64,000 nt of DNA, from positions 24,720,894 through 24,784,893 of the forward strand of contig NC_092231.1 of assembly GCF_036320965.1 (NCBI RefSeq). The letters are read 5' to 3'. The translations under genes were made by a program, and so were the position numbers. This DNA comes from Panulirus ornatus (lineage: Eukaryota > Arthropoda > Malacostraca > Decapoda > Palinuridae). The notes beneath the pieces were generated by a model, which was not told the DNA's origin, searched no databases, and saw only the letters and a program-made list of their open reading frames with translations. The first letter of the stretch is position 1. Each line of letters opens with the position of its first letter. Positions 22,406-33,310 of the stretch are shown piece after piece.

Positions 22406-22508
22406 GGGGAGCTGTGGTTTCGGTACATTGCACATGACAGCAAGAGAGTGGGTGTGAGCAAATGCGGCTTTTCTTCGTCTGTTCCTGACGCTACCTCGCT
22501 AACGCAGA

Positions 22509-22754
22509 AAATATCCCTGGGGATAGGGGAGAAAGAATACTTCTCACGTGTTCCCTGCGTGTTGTAGAAGGCGGCTACATAGGGAGGGAGTGGTTGGCTG
22601 GAAAATCTCCCCTAGCGTTTTTTACTTTAAAAAAAAAAAAAAAGGAACAGAGAAGAGGGCCAAGTGAGGATATTCCCTTTAAGGTTCAGTCCTCTGTTCT
22701 TTGTGCTATCTCGCTAATGCGGGAAGTGGCGAATATGTTTTGGGGGAAATATAC

Positions 22755-22760
<6 letters not shown>
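22509..22760 (+). mobile_element. TA-flanked short element, copy 3
   Basis: Full length: ATATCCCTGGGGATAGGGG, TTCCCTGCGTGTTGTAGAAG, an oligo-A patch, GGAACAGAGAAGAGGGCC, and the terminal hairpin region CTATCTCGCTAATGCGGG. It starts directly at the end of LINE copy E and is followed by a TA tract. Confidence 0.88.

Positions 22761-22807
<47 letters not shown>
22761..22807. repeat. (TA)n microsatellite
   Basis: TA run separating the short element from LINE copy F. Confidence 0.96.
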
Positions 22808-22809
<2 letters not shown>

Positions 22810-24430
22810 ATGTGTGGACCAGTTGTTTGCTTTGAAGAATGTATGTGAGAAATACTTAGAAAAGCAAATGGATTTGTATGTAGCATTTATGGATCTGGAG
22901 AAGGCATATGATGGAGTTGATAGAGATGCTCTGTGGAAGGTATTAAGGATATATGGTCTGGGAGGCAAGTTGTTAGAAGCAGTGAAACGTTTTTATCGAG
23001 GATGTAAGGCATGTGTACATGTGGGAAGAGAGGAAAGTGATTGGTTCTCAGTGAATGTAGGTTTGCGGCAGGGGTGTGTGATGTCTCCATGGTTATTTAA
23101 TTTGTTTATGGATGGGGTTGTTAGGGAGGTGTATGCAAGAGTTTTGGAAAGAAGGGGCAAGTATACAGTCTGTTGTGGATGAGAGAGCTTGGGAAGTGAG
23201 TCAGTTGTTGTTCGCTGATGATACAGCGCTGGTGGTTGATTCATGTGAGAAACTGCAGAAGCTGGTGACTGAGTTTGGTAAAGTGTGTGAAAGAAGAAAG
23301 TTGAGAGTAAATGTGAATAAGAGTAATGTTATTAGGTACAGTAGGGTTGAGGGTCAAGTCAATTATGAGGTAAGTTTGAATGGAGAAAAACTGGAGGAAG
23401 TGAAGTGTTTTAGATATCTGGGAGTGGATTTGGCAGCGGATGGAACCATGGAAACGGAAGTGAATCATAGGGTGGGGGAGGAGGCGAAAATTCTGGGAGC
23501 GTGAAGAATGTGTGGAAGTCGAGAACATTATCTCGGAAAGCAAAAATGGCTATGTTTGAAGGAATAGTGGTTCCAACAATGTTGTATGGTTACGAGGCGT
23601 GGGCTATGGATAGAGTTGTGCGCAGGAGGGTGGATGTGCTGGAAATGAGATGTTTGAGGACGATATGTGGTGTGAGGTGGTTTGATCGAATAAGTAACAA
23701 TAGGGTAAGAGAGATGTGTGGTAATAAAGAGAGTGTGGTTGAGAGAGCAGAAGAGGGAGTTTTGAAATGGTTTGGTCACATGGTGAGAATGAGTGAGGAA
23801 AGATTGACCAAGAGGATATATGTGTCAGAGGTTGAGGGAACGAGAAGTGGGAGACCAAACTGGAGGTGGAAAGATGGAGTGAAAAAGATCTTGAGTGATC
23901 GGGGCCTGCCTGAACATGCAGGAGGGTGAAAGGCGTGCAAGGAATATAGTGAATTGGAACGATGTGGTATACCGGGGTCGACGTGCTGTCAGTGGATTGA
24001 ACCAGGACGTGTGAAACGTCCGGGGTAAACCATGGAAAGTTCTGTGGGGCCTAAATGTGGAAAGGGAGCTGTGGTTTCGGTGCATTATTACATGACAGCT
24101 AGAGTCTGAGTGTGAACGAATGGGGCCTTTGTTGTTTCCTAGCGCTACCTCGCACACATGAGGGGGAGGGGGTTGTTATTCCATGTGTGACGGGGTGGCG
24201 ATGGGAATGAATAAAGGCAGACAGTATGAATTATGTACATGTGTATATATGTATATGTCTGTGTGTGTATATATATGTATACATTGAGATGTATAGGTAT
24301 GTATATTTGCGTGTGTGGACGTGTATATACATGTGTATGTGGGTGGGTTGGGCCATTCTTTCGTCTGTTTCCTTGCGCTACCTCGCTAACGCGGGAGACA
24401 GCGACAAAGCTAGATAGATAAATAAAATGA
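22808..24430 (+). mobile_element. LINE copy F, 5'-truncated, best preserved
   Basis: It starts abruptly after a TA tract in the middle of the reverse transcriptase and runs to the full 3' tail. It is close to copy A: in one roughly 210-base stretch (A 2161-2373, F about 22991-23200) I count only about a dozen differences. The tail ends with CTCGC-TAAC-GCGGG, then GATAGATAAATAAAATGAAT and a short TA run. Confidence 0.93.
22814..24013 (+). pseudogene. LINE copy F reverse transcriptase, nearly open
   Basis: Open in three overlapping frames: 22814-23182, 23112-23504 and 23501-23929. It reads from CVDQLFALKNVCEKYLEKQ through YVAFMDLEKAYDGVDRDALW (intact Tyr and Asp), GLRQGCVMSPWLFNLFMDG, LLFADDTALVVDS (intact FADD active site) and LYGYEAWAMDR to SGRPNWRWKDGVKKI. 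Only a handful of small indels break it: one extra base near 23150, one lost base near 23502, and a 4-base GCCT duplication near 23909. These are few enough that recent activity of the subfamily is plausible. Confidence 0.92.
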
Positions 24431-24439
24431 ATATGAATA

Positions 24440-24593
24440 TATATATATTTTTTTTTTTCTTTTTTTTTTTTTTTCCAAAAGAAGGAACAGAGAAGAGGGC
24501 CAGGTGAGGATATTCCCTCAAAGGCCCAGTCCTCTGTTCTTAACGCTACCTCGCTATCGCGGGAAATGGCGAATAGTATGAAAAAAAAAAAAA

Positions 24594-24595
<2 letters not shown>
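24440..24595 (+). mobile_element. TA-flanked short element, copy 4 (5'-truncated)
   Basis: Begins in the oligo-T patch, then CCAAAAGAAGGAACAGAG, AAGGCCCAGTCCTCTG and TTCTTAACGCTACC, hairpin CTCGC-TATC-GCGGG, an oligo-A patch, and a TA tract. It sits at the end of LINE copy F. Confidence 0.88.

Positions 24596-24637
<42 letters not shown>
24596..24637. repeat. (TA)n microsatellite
   Basis: TA run of about 42 bases. Confidence 0.96.
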
Positions 24638-24641
<4 letters not shown>

Positions 24642-25605
24642 GGATGGCTGTTGTTGATGACAAAACCAGATCCTTAAGAGCCAGGTTAAAAGTCACTACA
24701 GGTCATACAGTTGTTCTCATCCGTCATAGAGTAGTACACTGGGGTCGACCAAACGAGCTCTCTGGGTGAAACGGGCCTCCCTCCCGTGAGGACCTGCGCC
24801 CTAGGTGGATGGGTCTCATGCTAGGCTGTGCAAGACGCTGCTGCGTTGCCGGATCTGTGGATGGCTAGATTGTTATTTGAGCTTTGGGCTTATCATCTGT
24901 CAGGGTCATTTAGGCCGTCATCGTGAAATGGTTAATTATGACTAGAAGCTTAATCACCTGTAAATGTTCATAGTATTTCTAAGACCACGTACGGCCCTTC
25001 TTGGATGTAGTTTGGTTGGTTGTTTGGGATTTAGCCTTAACCAGATGCCAGGGTCATTAAGTTCATCGTTAAGCAACATCCGCCAACCTGATTTCTTTTA
25101 ACACCTTCTTCACCTGTTGAGGATACTTCTAAGACCACTTTTGCACTCTTGCCGTATGTATTTATGAGGTCCTTGACTCGATGCAGATGAAGTCGCAAAT
25201 GATGGAAGTTCGTATCGCTGACTTCCACCACTGTCCCTCACAACTTCGTCGGTCAAGTGCGGTAACATTCTGTGATTATATAATGTATAACGAAAGCGCG
25301 GGAACGTCAGTCAACATTGACGGCTTTGGCGTAGGTCGGAAAACTTCATCATTTACAGTTGACGCCGTCAAAAATTAGTTGTTGAACTGGTGCAGTAACC
25401 CCTGAATTACCAAAGGCATGTTCAGAATTATGCTGCATTTCTTTTTTTCTTTTTTTTTCTTTTTCAAGTGATGCTCTCCATTCGCTGGAATGTATGTGCG
25501 AAATATTATATGCCCTAATGAACAGATGTATCCTCTATCATAAACGTGATAGCAGTACCTAACAACATGGCTAACATTAATGGTGTATGACCACGGCTTA
25601 ATTTG

Positions 25606-25608
<3 letters not shown>
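24638..25608. other. Unassigned stretch
   Basis: A possible worn fold-back element core lies near 24665-24780 (AGGTTAAAAGTCACT as at 10.5 kb). Phrases around TTCTAAGACCAC recur at 24975 and 25130. No gene. Confidence 0.4.

Positions 25609-25700
<92 letters not shown>
25609..25700. repeat. (CT)n microsatellite
   Basis: CT run of about 92 bases. Confidence 0.97.
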
Positions 25701-25701
<1 letters not shown>

Positions 25702-25796
25702 GTCGCCCTGTCAGTAACAATTTCTCTAAGGTACTGACAATTGTAACTGGCTTGCATTAACCGAAAAAAATTCAACGTTCATTTGAATTATCGAAT

Positions 25797-25809
25797 ATTA
25801 TTATTATCA

Positions 25810-25852
<43 letters not shown>

Positions 25853-25862
25853 CATTATCATT
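25797..25862. repeat. (ATT)n microsatellite
   Basis: TTA/ATT triplets with a few ATC interruptions. Confidence 0.95.
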
Positions 25863-26184
25863 GGTTTTGTGTTGATGAATTACTCCGTAGACCACAGTTT
25901 GAGAATAATGTGCTCACTAGAGTCGATATGACTCGACTTATGTGCCATGACTTCTCTACTTGATTCCGCCACTGTACTTTGCTAAGAGCTGAGCAAGAGA
26001 ACTGAAGAGACGCTAACTTTTTGGAAGAAGCCGTGTTACACAGACTTGTCGTTCAGTATGCTCTATGAGAGTGGTACGACATAGTGTGTGAGAGAGAGAG
26101 AGAGAGAGAGCAAATATATGATAGAAATTATAGAAAACCAGTTATAGGCAGATATAGTAGATTACTTTCCGGATGGCAACCAAG
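25863..26184. other. Unassigned stretch with short (GA)n
   Basis: GA run at about 26092-26110. Nothing else recognised. Confidence 0.45.
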
Positions 26185-26432
26185 ATGAGTCTGACGTCTT
26201 GAGCACCAAGGTGTTACCTTGAGGTATGATGACAGTCACACTTTATGGTCACACGCCAGTCACGCCACCTGAACCAAGGGATGTGTACCTTCGTGATGAA
26301 GGGTCGTACAGTACCTTACCGTCGGTCTTGGACAAGGGTCGTAAGTAGTAACTTCGTCTCGCGTGTCGTACCGCCTAGCTCACTGGTTGTACCGTCTTGT
26401 TCAAGAGTCGTACCGCCTGGCTTAGCGTAATG
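26185..26432. repeat. Fold-back minisatellite element, locus 4
   Basis: Left CTTGAGCACCAAGGTGTTACC; core GAGGTATGATGACAGTCAC; right arm several decayed units such as GGGTCGTACAGTACC, GTTGTACCGTCTTGTTCAAG and AGTCGTACCGCC. Arms in opposite orientation. Confidence 0.65.
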
Positions 26433-26934
26433 GATACGAATGTGACCGTCGTCTGCTGAATGAGTTGCGATAAATGACATAGTCCACCCGACATTGTGCT
26501 TGTCTGAATGTACTGCTTGGTGTGGGCAACTATTTTAGTTTTTTGTGAGCCACAAATTATCCTATAGAAGAAAGAAGTGGTAGGAGATAGAGACACTGTA
26601 ACATATGTTCGCATTCTTTTATATTTTCATTTGAAAATTTTGATTCCACTGGGAGACGCTACTGCTCCGAAAAATAAGATTCCGTTTTCTAAAAACCTGC
26701 GTCAAGAAAAAGAAAATGTGTAGAAATCTCTGAAACACTTTTTTTTTCTTTTTTTTGTATCACACAACCCACAGGAAAGCTAGATAAGACTCCCTTTTTT
26801 AGAATCATAAGAATATGTGATGGGGGTTGTAAGCCATTAAACCTGGTCTAACCAAGCGTCACCCCGAGTTACGTAGAGTAGATGTTAGCGTTATGCCTCT
26901 GTCCAACATTTCTGATAGATCTTGTTCCGTACGC
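26433..26934. other. Unassigned stretch
   Basis: No feature recognised; oligo-T near 26740. Confidence 0.45.
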
Positions 26935-27260
26935 TTTCTCGTCACACACATATCACACGTACCGTGGAGGAGAGAAGGGTAAGAGGTGACATGATTACAA
27001 TCTGAGTATCTTTAAAAAACAATATTGAATTATGCAAGATTGTTGTCAGAAAAGATGTCAGGGAGTACTCTAATAAGTGATGAATAAATGAATTTATCAA
27101 AGTTATTAGCCTATGAATATGGACAGCATACAGAAGTTTAAAAAGCTGTATGACAGTAGAGAAAGTTCAAGAGTTGGGGGTGGGGGTTTAGCACTCCTTC
27201 CCCCTACAGTGCAAATTGATAATTACATTCCCAAAGTTAAATGCTCAACCCCGGGACTAA
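26935..27260 (+). mobile_element. CR1-like LINE 3' fragment
   Basis: Broken frames read RRGDMITI near 26975 and NMDSIQKFKKLYDSRES near 27118-27165. These correspond to the EERR.RGDLI and SI..FK..LD ends of CR1-type proteins. The same end is present at 36200-36340. It lies tail to tail with the minus-strand CR1 piece that follows. Confidence 0.6.
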
Positions 27261-27374
27261 TTTTATAACCCACACAGGAGCAGAGAGGGAACACCCTTGA
27301 CGACGCGATGCTTTTTACCGTCCACTGTAGATGATAGTCTTCCTGAAGGTTGTGTCTTTATCACGGTGTTATCA

Positions 27375-27399
27375 TGTGTGTGTGTGTGTGTGTGTGTGT
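27375..27399. repeat. (GT)n microsatellite
   Basis: TG run of about 25 bases. Confidence 0.95.
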
Positions 27400-27429
27400 A
27401 ATTGAGTATTTGTAAGCACTTATCTTTAC

Positions 27430-28830
27430 GTTATGGGCAAGGAGTTTTACCCTCATGGTTTCTCATCTCTTGAGCTTTATTTTTGTTAGATTACAGCTTA
27501 TTAAACTTTTGTGTGTTATCAGCTTCTACCTTATCATCATTTACCTTATCATCATCCACAACTGTGGTATTATGAAAGTACATATTCTATAACATCCTTT
27601 TTAACAGGTTTCTTGCTTAGTTTGTTATGTCCTTAGTTGCTAGGCTAATTGTCTTTCGAAAAATTATTCATCGTGAACATCATCATTCTGCTTAAGTAAC
27701 ATCAAGATTATGATCAAGTCGCCTCTTATTCTTCAGTTCTCCATGGTGGACAAATTTGTGATCTTGAAGCCCTCATTTTAACTCTGATTTTTTTGTAGCG
27801 TTGTCTATGTAGCCCTCCTCTGGACCTTCTCTATCATTTCTTTGTGATTGCTTAAATGCATTGACCAAACTTAAAAGGCGTGTTTCAGTTTTGGCCTAAT
27901 GTACGCAGAAAACCTCTTTTTTTTCATACTTGATGGCAGTTTTTAGTGAACAATTTTTAGAGTATTATCTTCTTCACGTACTTTGATGCAAGGCTTGCGT
28001 TCCTGCTGACAGTTTGTTTCTACCGTCCTTCTGAGATGCAGTTCCAACGACTAGTGAAGTGCAATGTCGACTTCCAGATCCGTTGCATCCTCGGATTTCT
28101 GAAGGTTATTTTTGGTTAATCCATATTCGTATTGAGGCTTTCTTTCATTATGTCCCATTGCTTTCATTTAGTTGGAGTCGATTTCATCAGCCGAGTATCA
28201 GGCCAAATTTTGGAATCTGTGTACGTCATATCTTTATTCAGTCTTTACTCCCTTCATGCCCTTGTTCAAAGATATGGTCATGTATTACGTCAGTCCTGGC
28301 AAGTCATTTTCACCAATCGGGAAGAGCAATTGTCCCATGACTAAACGTGTTGTCCCTCACTTTGGTAGTTTCTTTGTTGCAAGTGATTATGGATTTATTC
28401 TCTGAGTTTCTGTTTCAGTATTTTCCTGATGACATTCGTCACAAAGATTAATCTGTAGTTCAACGCAACCTCCTTTGTTAAAGATTGGCACGACCTTTGT
28501 CCTCTTCCACGCCCTTAACAGCGCCATCCTGAACAGTGTTTCAGAAAGCGTGTCTGTCAAGTGTATTTGCTCACTGCTGAGGTAAATACAGAGAAACTAC
28601 ACCATGACCTTGAATTTTGATGAGTCTAGACCCTGCAGTGGTCAACTTGTGTATTCTCTAGGTATTTCAGTGCGTTAAAGACTTCTTCTTCATCTTCCCG
28701 CCTGGCTGTTGATGGGGCAGTGTCGTCTTTCCTTAAGGAAACACCTGTAGATTCGTCATTTTGTTCCTCGTATAACCTCACAAGCGTCCTTTGCAGCTCT
28801 TCCCTCTGGCTACCTCAAGCTTGATTTCCT
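27430..28830 (-). mobile_element. CR1-like LINE reverse transcriptase, decayed
   Basis: On the minus strand, going down from 28830, broken frames read LSETLFRMALLRAWKRTKVVPIF near 28480-28550 (compare the W-K-.-A-.-VVPIFKKG box), later DLEVDIALH near 28050-28080 (the DLGV block), and VWSMHLSNHKEMIEKVQRRAT then NLSTMEN.RIRGDLI near 27690-27880. The last part is the highly characteristic LI.KVQRRATK to LEERR.RGDLI region of CR1/jockey-type LINEs. Stops are frequent. The GVPQGSVLGP and FADD boxes are not recognisable. Confidence 0.68.
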
Positions 28831-28914
28831 GCTCTTAAACTGGTAATTTTCTCCTGATGAATGAATGGAAAAGTCTCGGAATATCACATGCCTTATCCAC
28901 CATATTCTTTTCAG

Positions 28915-28916
<2 letters not shown>

Positions 28917-28992
<76 letters not shown>
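28917..28992. repeat. (CT)n microsatellite
   Basis: TC run of about 76 bases. Confidence 0.97.
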
Positions 28993-28994
<2 letters not shown>

Positions 28995-29091
28995 CGCTCT
29001 TCCTCGCTGGCATACATCTGTGTGTATGTATGTACTCACGCACGGACACAATATCCATCACGTGTAACAACTCTTGATTCTCTGATTTTTG

Positions 29092-29098
29092 CTCTCTC

Positions 29099-29188
<90 letters not shown>
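29092..29188. repeat. (CT)n microsatellite
   Basis: TC run of about 97 bases with one G interruption near 29111, only 100 bases from the previous run. Confidence 0.97.
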
Positions 29189-29191
<3 letters not shown>

Positions 29192-29600
29192 TTGGTCTTT
29201 CCCATTTGATCCCTTTTCACCGGACACCGTCGATAATGACGATCATTAGGACACCCCCTCCTCATTACCCGAGGTGTCCAGGCCACACTGTCTCCGGCTA
29301 TCATCATTTCCCCCAAGTGACTCTGTGATGGCTCGGGAGAAACCCCCCTTGCGGGTAGACGGTGCCAAAATGTTACGAAGACGGACCATTATATCTTTTC
29401 TCCATGATTGATGTCTTTGGGGTTTTTTTATCTGTAGATACGTATATTCTTTACTAATTTATTTGAGTAGGATCAATGTAGTCGTCTTCATTTATTTACT
29501 CATTTAGTGTAGTAATCGTTCATTTGTCTGAAATTTTGATGCAATGACAAACAAATTACATCTAGCTGTGTCAGGTAGCTCTTCCATCGTTCCTTTGTCT

Positions 29601-29602
<2 letters not shown>
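29189..29602. other. Unassigned stretch
   Basis: Nothing recognised. Confidence 0.45.

Positions 29603-29675
<73 letters not shown>
29603..29675. repeat. (TA)n microsatellite
   Basis: TA run of about 73 bases. Confidence 0.97.
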
Positions 29676-29676
<1 letters not shown>

Positions 29677-30097
29677 CGTGTGTTAGGAACTTAGGAACAG
29701 TGGCCAGGTTATATGATGTCGTATTTTATGCCGTGTAAGTGGAAGTAATATCGTGCAGGTTGACTAAGCCAGGAGCCAAACTTTGAGCGCTTTTCATCAC
29801 GGCCATGTTGAGAGATCCTCATGCAATACAAAGTTATACATGTTTGAGTTGCATCGCTACTTCACAAAGACTTCAAAATTCGAGGTGAATAGTTTTTTTT
29901 ACGGATAGTCGAAGTTTCTATCAGAAGCATATCATAAAAGTTGTGTTTGGGTTATTAACTTAGTTCTTATTGTTTATGTTTAGGGTATTTTCAACATTAT
30001 GTACCATTTATTTGGCATTAAATCCTCAAAAGATAAGTAAATGTCCAAAGACGATTCAGTGAAAGGAAAATTTCAAGGTAGATAACGGAAAAGATAG

Positions 30098-30099
<2 letters not shown>
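29676..30099. other. Unassigned AT-rich stretch
   Basis: Nothing recognised. Confidence 0.45.

Positions 30100-30168
<69 letters not shown>
30100..30168. repeat. (TA)n microsatellite
   Basis: TA run of about 69 bases. Confidence 0.97.
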
Positions 30169-30174
<6 letters not shown>

Positions 30175-30394
30175 CTTGTGATCTTAGAGTTCTGGTGAGT
30201 GGAAGTGGTTGACCATCGTGGGTGACGGGATCGTGTTAGTTGGATTCATATCTGTCGGGGGATAAAACAGTGATGATGTATTTCTTTGAAGATATTGCCT
30301 TTTAGTTTTGAGTGAGCCAGTGGTGTTCTAATTACCTGTTGTTGTGTTGCATGTGTGTCGTTGCTTACGAAGGTCAGGGTGCTGTGATGTAATT

Positions 30395-30490
30395 ATGAGG
30401 TCATGTATAGCGTTAATGCGATGGCCTTGAACAAGGACTCGCTTGCCCGTGCCATCTCAGCTAACATGAAGGAAAATGCAGGTTAGGGAC
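30395..30490 (+). mobile_element. SINE-like element, partial
   Basis: GATGGCCTTGAACAAGGAC, CTTGCCCGTGCC and CAGCTAACATGAAGGAAA match the downstream block of the element at 10803-10940. Box B is not visible. Confidence 0.5.
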
Positions 30491-31666
30491 TTGCCATTTT
30501 TCTTACCTTTCTTGCATATCAACCCTTATTGGGTGCGTTAAGCAAGTGAACATTACTCCAAGAGGCTACCAGAAGAGCCTCACTATGCCCTCACAGATAA
30601 GCAACATCTTGCACTTCCAGCCTCCGGAGTGAGTCTACTCATGCAACACTTGCTTCTTGTCATATCCCACATGTTTCGTGCTAGGCTTCAGTGCCACTGT
30701 GGGATACACATGACATCGCTCAGAATGTGCGACTCGATCACTTGAGTGTCACGTGATTACGTAAGTTGAGAAGAGAGAGATGCGATTCCTTGGAAACCAT
30801 CGTCGATCACTGGACCGATCGCCACGATGGTACTAGAGTATAATGAGTTGTACCTTGCCGTCGATAGTTACTAATGATATTCCTCCTTGTCGTTGATGCA
30901 TTAGGAGTTAGATTGATAACCTGCTTTGTAAGGATTTGTGTGCAATTATTCTTTGGGTGCTGGGTGTGTGTGTGTGGCATACTGGATATAGCGATTCTTT
31001 TGTTTAGGCCATTAACCACCTGTTTATTTATTTATTTATCTATTTATTATTTTGATCAGCAGGGTATGCTCCTGAAATAAGTGTTCGTATTTTCACACTG
31101 GATTTCTATCATCTAAGCATTGCCTGTTCGTCAAGACCTTAATGATATTAACAAGAGGTTATCATGTTGTCTAACGTTCTGCCACAAGTAATAGAATATA
31201 AAAAGCCACAGAAGGCAGAAATTTACTTATCACTCTGCGTATATGTATAGATACATATATGTAATAGATACATATATGTGATCGATGTGAACCGGCTTTC
31301 ATTCGGCACGCCTGAATTATAGCACAATAAAAAAAAAAAAATCATAGTCGGTCTACCAATCCATGCTAACCCTCCCAAAAAAATAATCCGTTCGTTACCT
31401 GGAAGTGGAGTACTTGTGGTGTTCGTTCATTTGATTCCCCACTTCCCAGTGTATCCGACATTCCACATACACTGTGCTCATGAAAAAGAAGGAATATAGA
31501 ACAAAAATCTAAAACTGTTTCCGAAAAAAAAAGTGGGTCAATAGTAGGCAATCGCAGCAGCAAATGTTCACTCATTCGCCAAAGAAATCATTCGCTAGCA
31601 AGCGGTATTGCTATTAAGGCATGTATATATCATCTGTATGTTGTCCAGGAAGACGTAGTTGAAATA
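30491..31666. other. Unassigned stretch upstream of the transposase relic
   Basis: Possible outer part of the DNA transposon below, but no terminal inverted repeat could be paired by eye. Phrases TCGCTAGCAAGCGGT (31592) and TCGCTAGTAAGTGGTCGC (31693) are similar to each other. Confidence 0.4.
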
Positions 31667-33310
31667 ATGAACAAACACTCGGAGTGTGGGTGTTCGCTAG
31701 TAAGTGGTCGCATCTGTAAGGTAGCCACTCTGATTTACATGGTACGGGTATCACACAACTTCCTCTTTTTATGCTTTTATAGAGCAACACAAAGCTTACA
31801 GTCCATACAACACACTGGGAGTGCAAAGCTTCTGAGTGAGTCTAGTGCCTCTGGGAAGAAGAGAAGCAGGAAGCGCATATGTTCGGAGCTAACGTTACAT
31901 ATTCTCAGGAATTTTGATGCGGGTGAACTTGCTGTTGATATACCCCACAACTCTTTGCATACCCAAGACAACGATGGGAATGATTCAAGAACAGACTGTA
32001 AGGCAGTATACCTCCAACATGACACCTTTAGGTGCGGGAAAGATTACCCGTACCAGAGGTGAAGTAGCGGAGAGCATAGAGTGAATGTTGACTCTGCATC
32101 GAAGATAGATACTAAACATGACATCCCTCTAATTATGATGGTTATTGAGCAGAAAGCCAAGAGTTCATTTTGTGCTATGAACAACAGGTATGGTGAGCGC
32201 ACTGACACCGATACCATGGTTGCTGGTCGTGGCTGGTCTCCAAGGTTTAGGAGCTGTGGTGGTTATTATAATCAACATGACGGGTGAAGCTGCTTGCGTA
32301 GACGAGGAAGCCACTAGGGCAAAGCTAACCTCGTGAAAGGCTATCACTGAAGGAGGTGGCAACATACATAGGTAAACAAGTAATTAATGCTGATGGAACA
32401 AGGGCTTTACTGGAAATACGTCAGTTACAATATTCAACGGAACAGATGTCTATGCCTAGCGGTCAAAGCCGCCAAAGGTCACCTGACTCTTGTGTTTGGT
32501 GGAGACGCTACAGGAATTTTATGATAAAATCCTCGCTGGTGTATCACCATGTGACCTCCTGGGGGTATGAGGGTTATTCGGAGCCACGTATCCCTGATGT
32601 TTGGCACTTGGCCAGAAGGCAAACACTGGAATATTTTTCCAGGAATGATTCATTTCCTACTTCTGTGCCAAGAACGACCCGACACACCAAGCTTTATCCA
32701 TGACGATGTCCCAGGTCATCCAACTTTGATGATTTATCCGACATGTTCATATCATCTTTGTCACTCAACATCACAACAATGCAACAGCGCATAGGCCAAG
32801 GGGTCATTCTGTCTTCAAGGCTTATTATACACATTGCACTATCCCAGCTCGTGAGGAACACAGACAGTGAGGGTAAGCCAACCATCAAGGAGTTTTGGCA
32901 AAAGCCATAACAGTACAAAAGCCATACCCAGTATTAGCTAGTCGTGGCAGGAAGCTACACCGACGTCGGTGGATGGTGTGTGGTGCAAAATTTTGCCAGA
33001 GAGTGTTGAAGGCCTTCCAAGAATTTCAAAAGTTGCATGTGTTCGGCAGGATATCACTGGTTCAGCACAATACTCGGGACTGAACGGTGTAGAAGAGGAG
33101 AATATGCTGAAGTTGCATGAGTCCCGTGGAGAGGATTTATGGATAAAGAGATGCAGAGACTGTCTGAGAGCAGGGAGTATAATGCGACCGTCTGAGCTTC
33201 TTGCTTATCAGCACTTTACTGTGAAACTTGTTAGCGATAACTATTCAGAGAAAGCGATAATCTTTAACGCCCTGAAACATCTCCAGATGGATATTTACAC
33301 AAGCTGAGCA
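31667..33310 (+). pseudogene. Tigger/pogo-type (Tc1-mariner) transposase relic
   Basis: Parts appear in family order. An N-terminal helix-turn-helix of the CENP-B/pogo kind is at about 31853-31966 (GKKRSRKRICSE, LHILRNFDAGELAVDI). A catalytic domain starts at QVINADGTRALL (32377 on; the first Asp is kept but the usual next Glu is Gly) and continues with EQMSMPSGQ and SSLVYHHVTSWGYEGYSEPRIPDVW. The second Asp box is HDDVPGHPTLM (about 32699-32731). The third acidic box reads MQQRIGQGVI (32779 on), where QPMDQGVI is usual, so the catalytic Asp is Gly. Then come a KEFW block (about 32890) and a C-terminal VDGVWCKILPESVEG to LNGVEEENMLKLHESRGEDL. Frameshifts lie between boxes. A domesticated host gene is unlikely given the breaks. 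Confidence 0.72.

Larger units (their letters stand above)
19476..22508 (+). mobile_element. LINE copy E, near full length but old
   Basis: Same layout as copy A, beginning at CCTCGAAGGCTTAGA (matching about 200 in copy A) and ending in the tail hairpin CTCGC-TAAC-GCAGA near 22495. It is much more diverged, with many frameshifts and stops, so it inserted long before copies A and F. The next element begins directly at its end. Confidence 0.92.

Noticed and set aside
28810..29316. Arg-Glu or Ser-Leu repeat frames
   Set aside because: Direct translation of (CT)n and (GA)n tracts.
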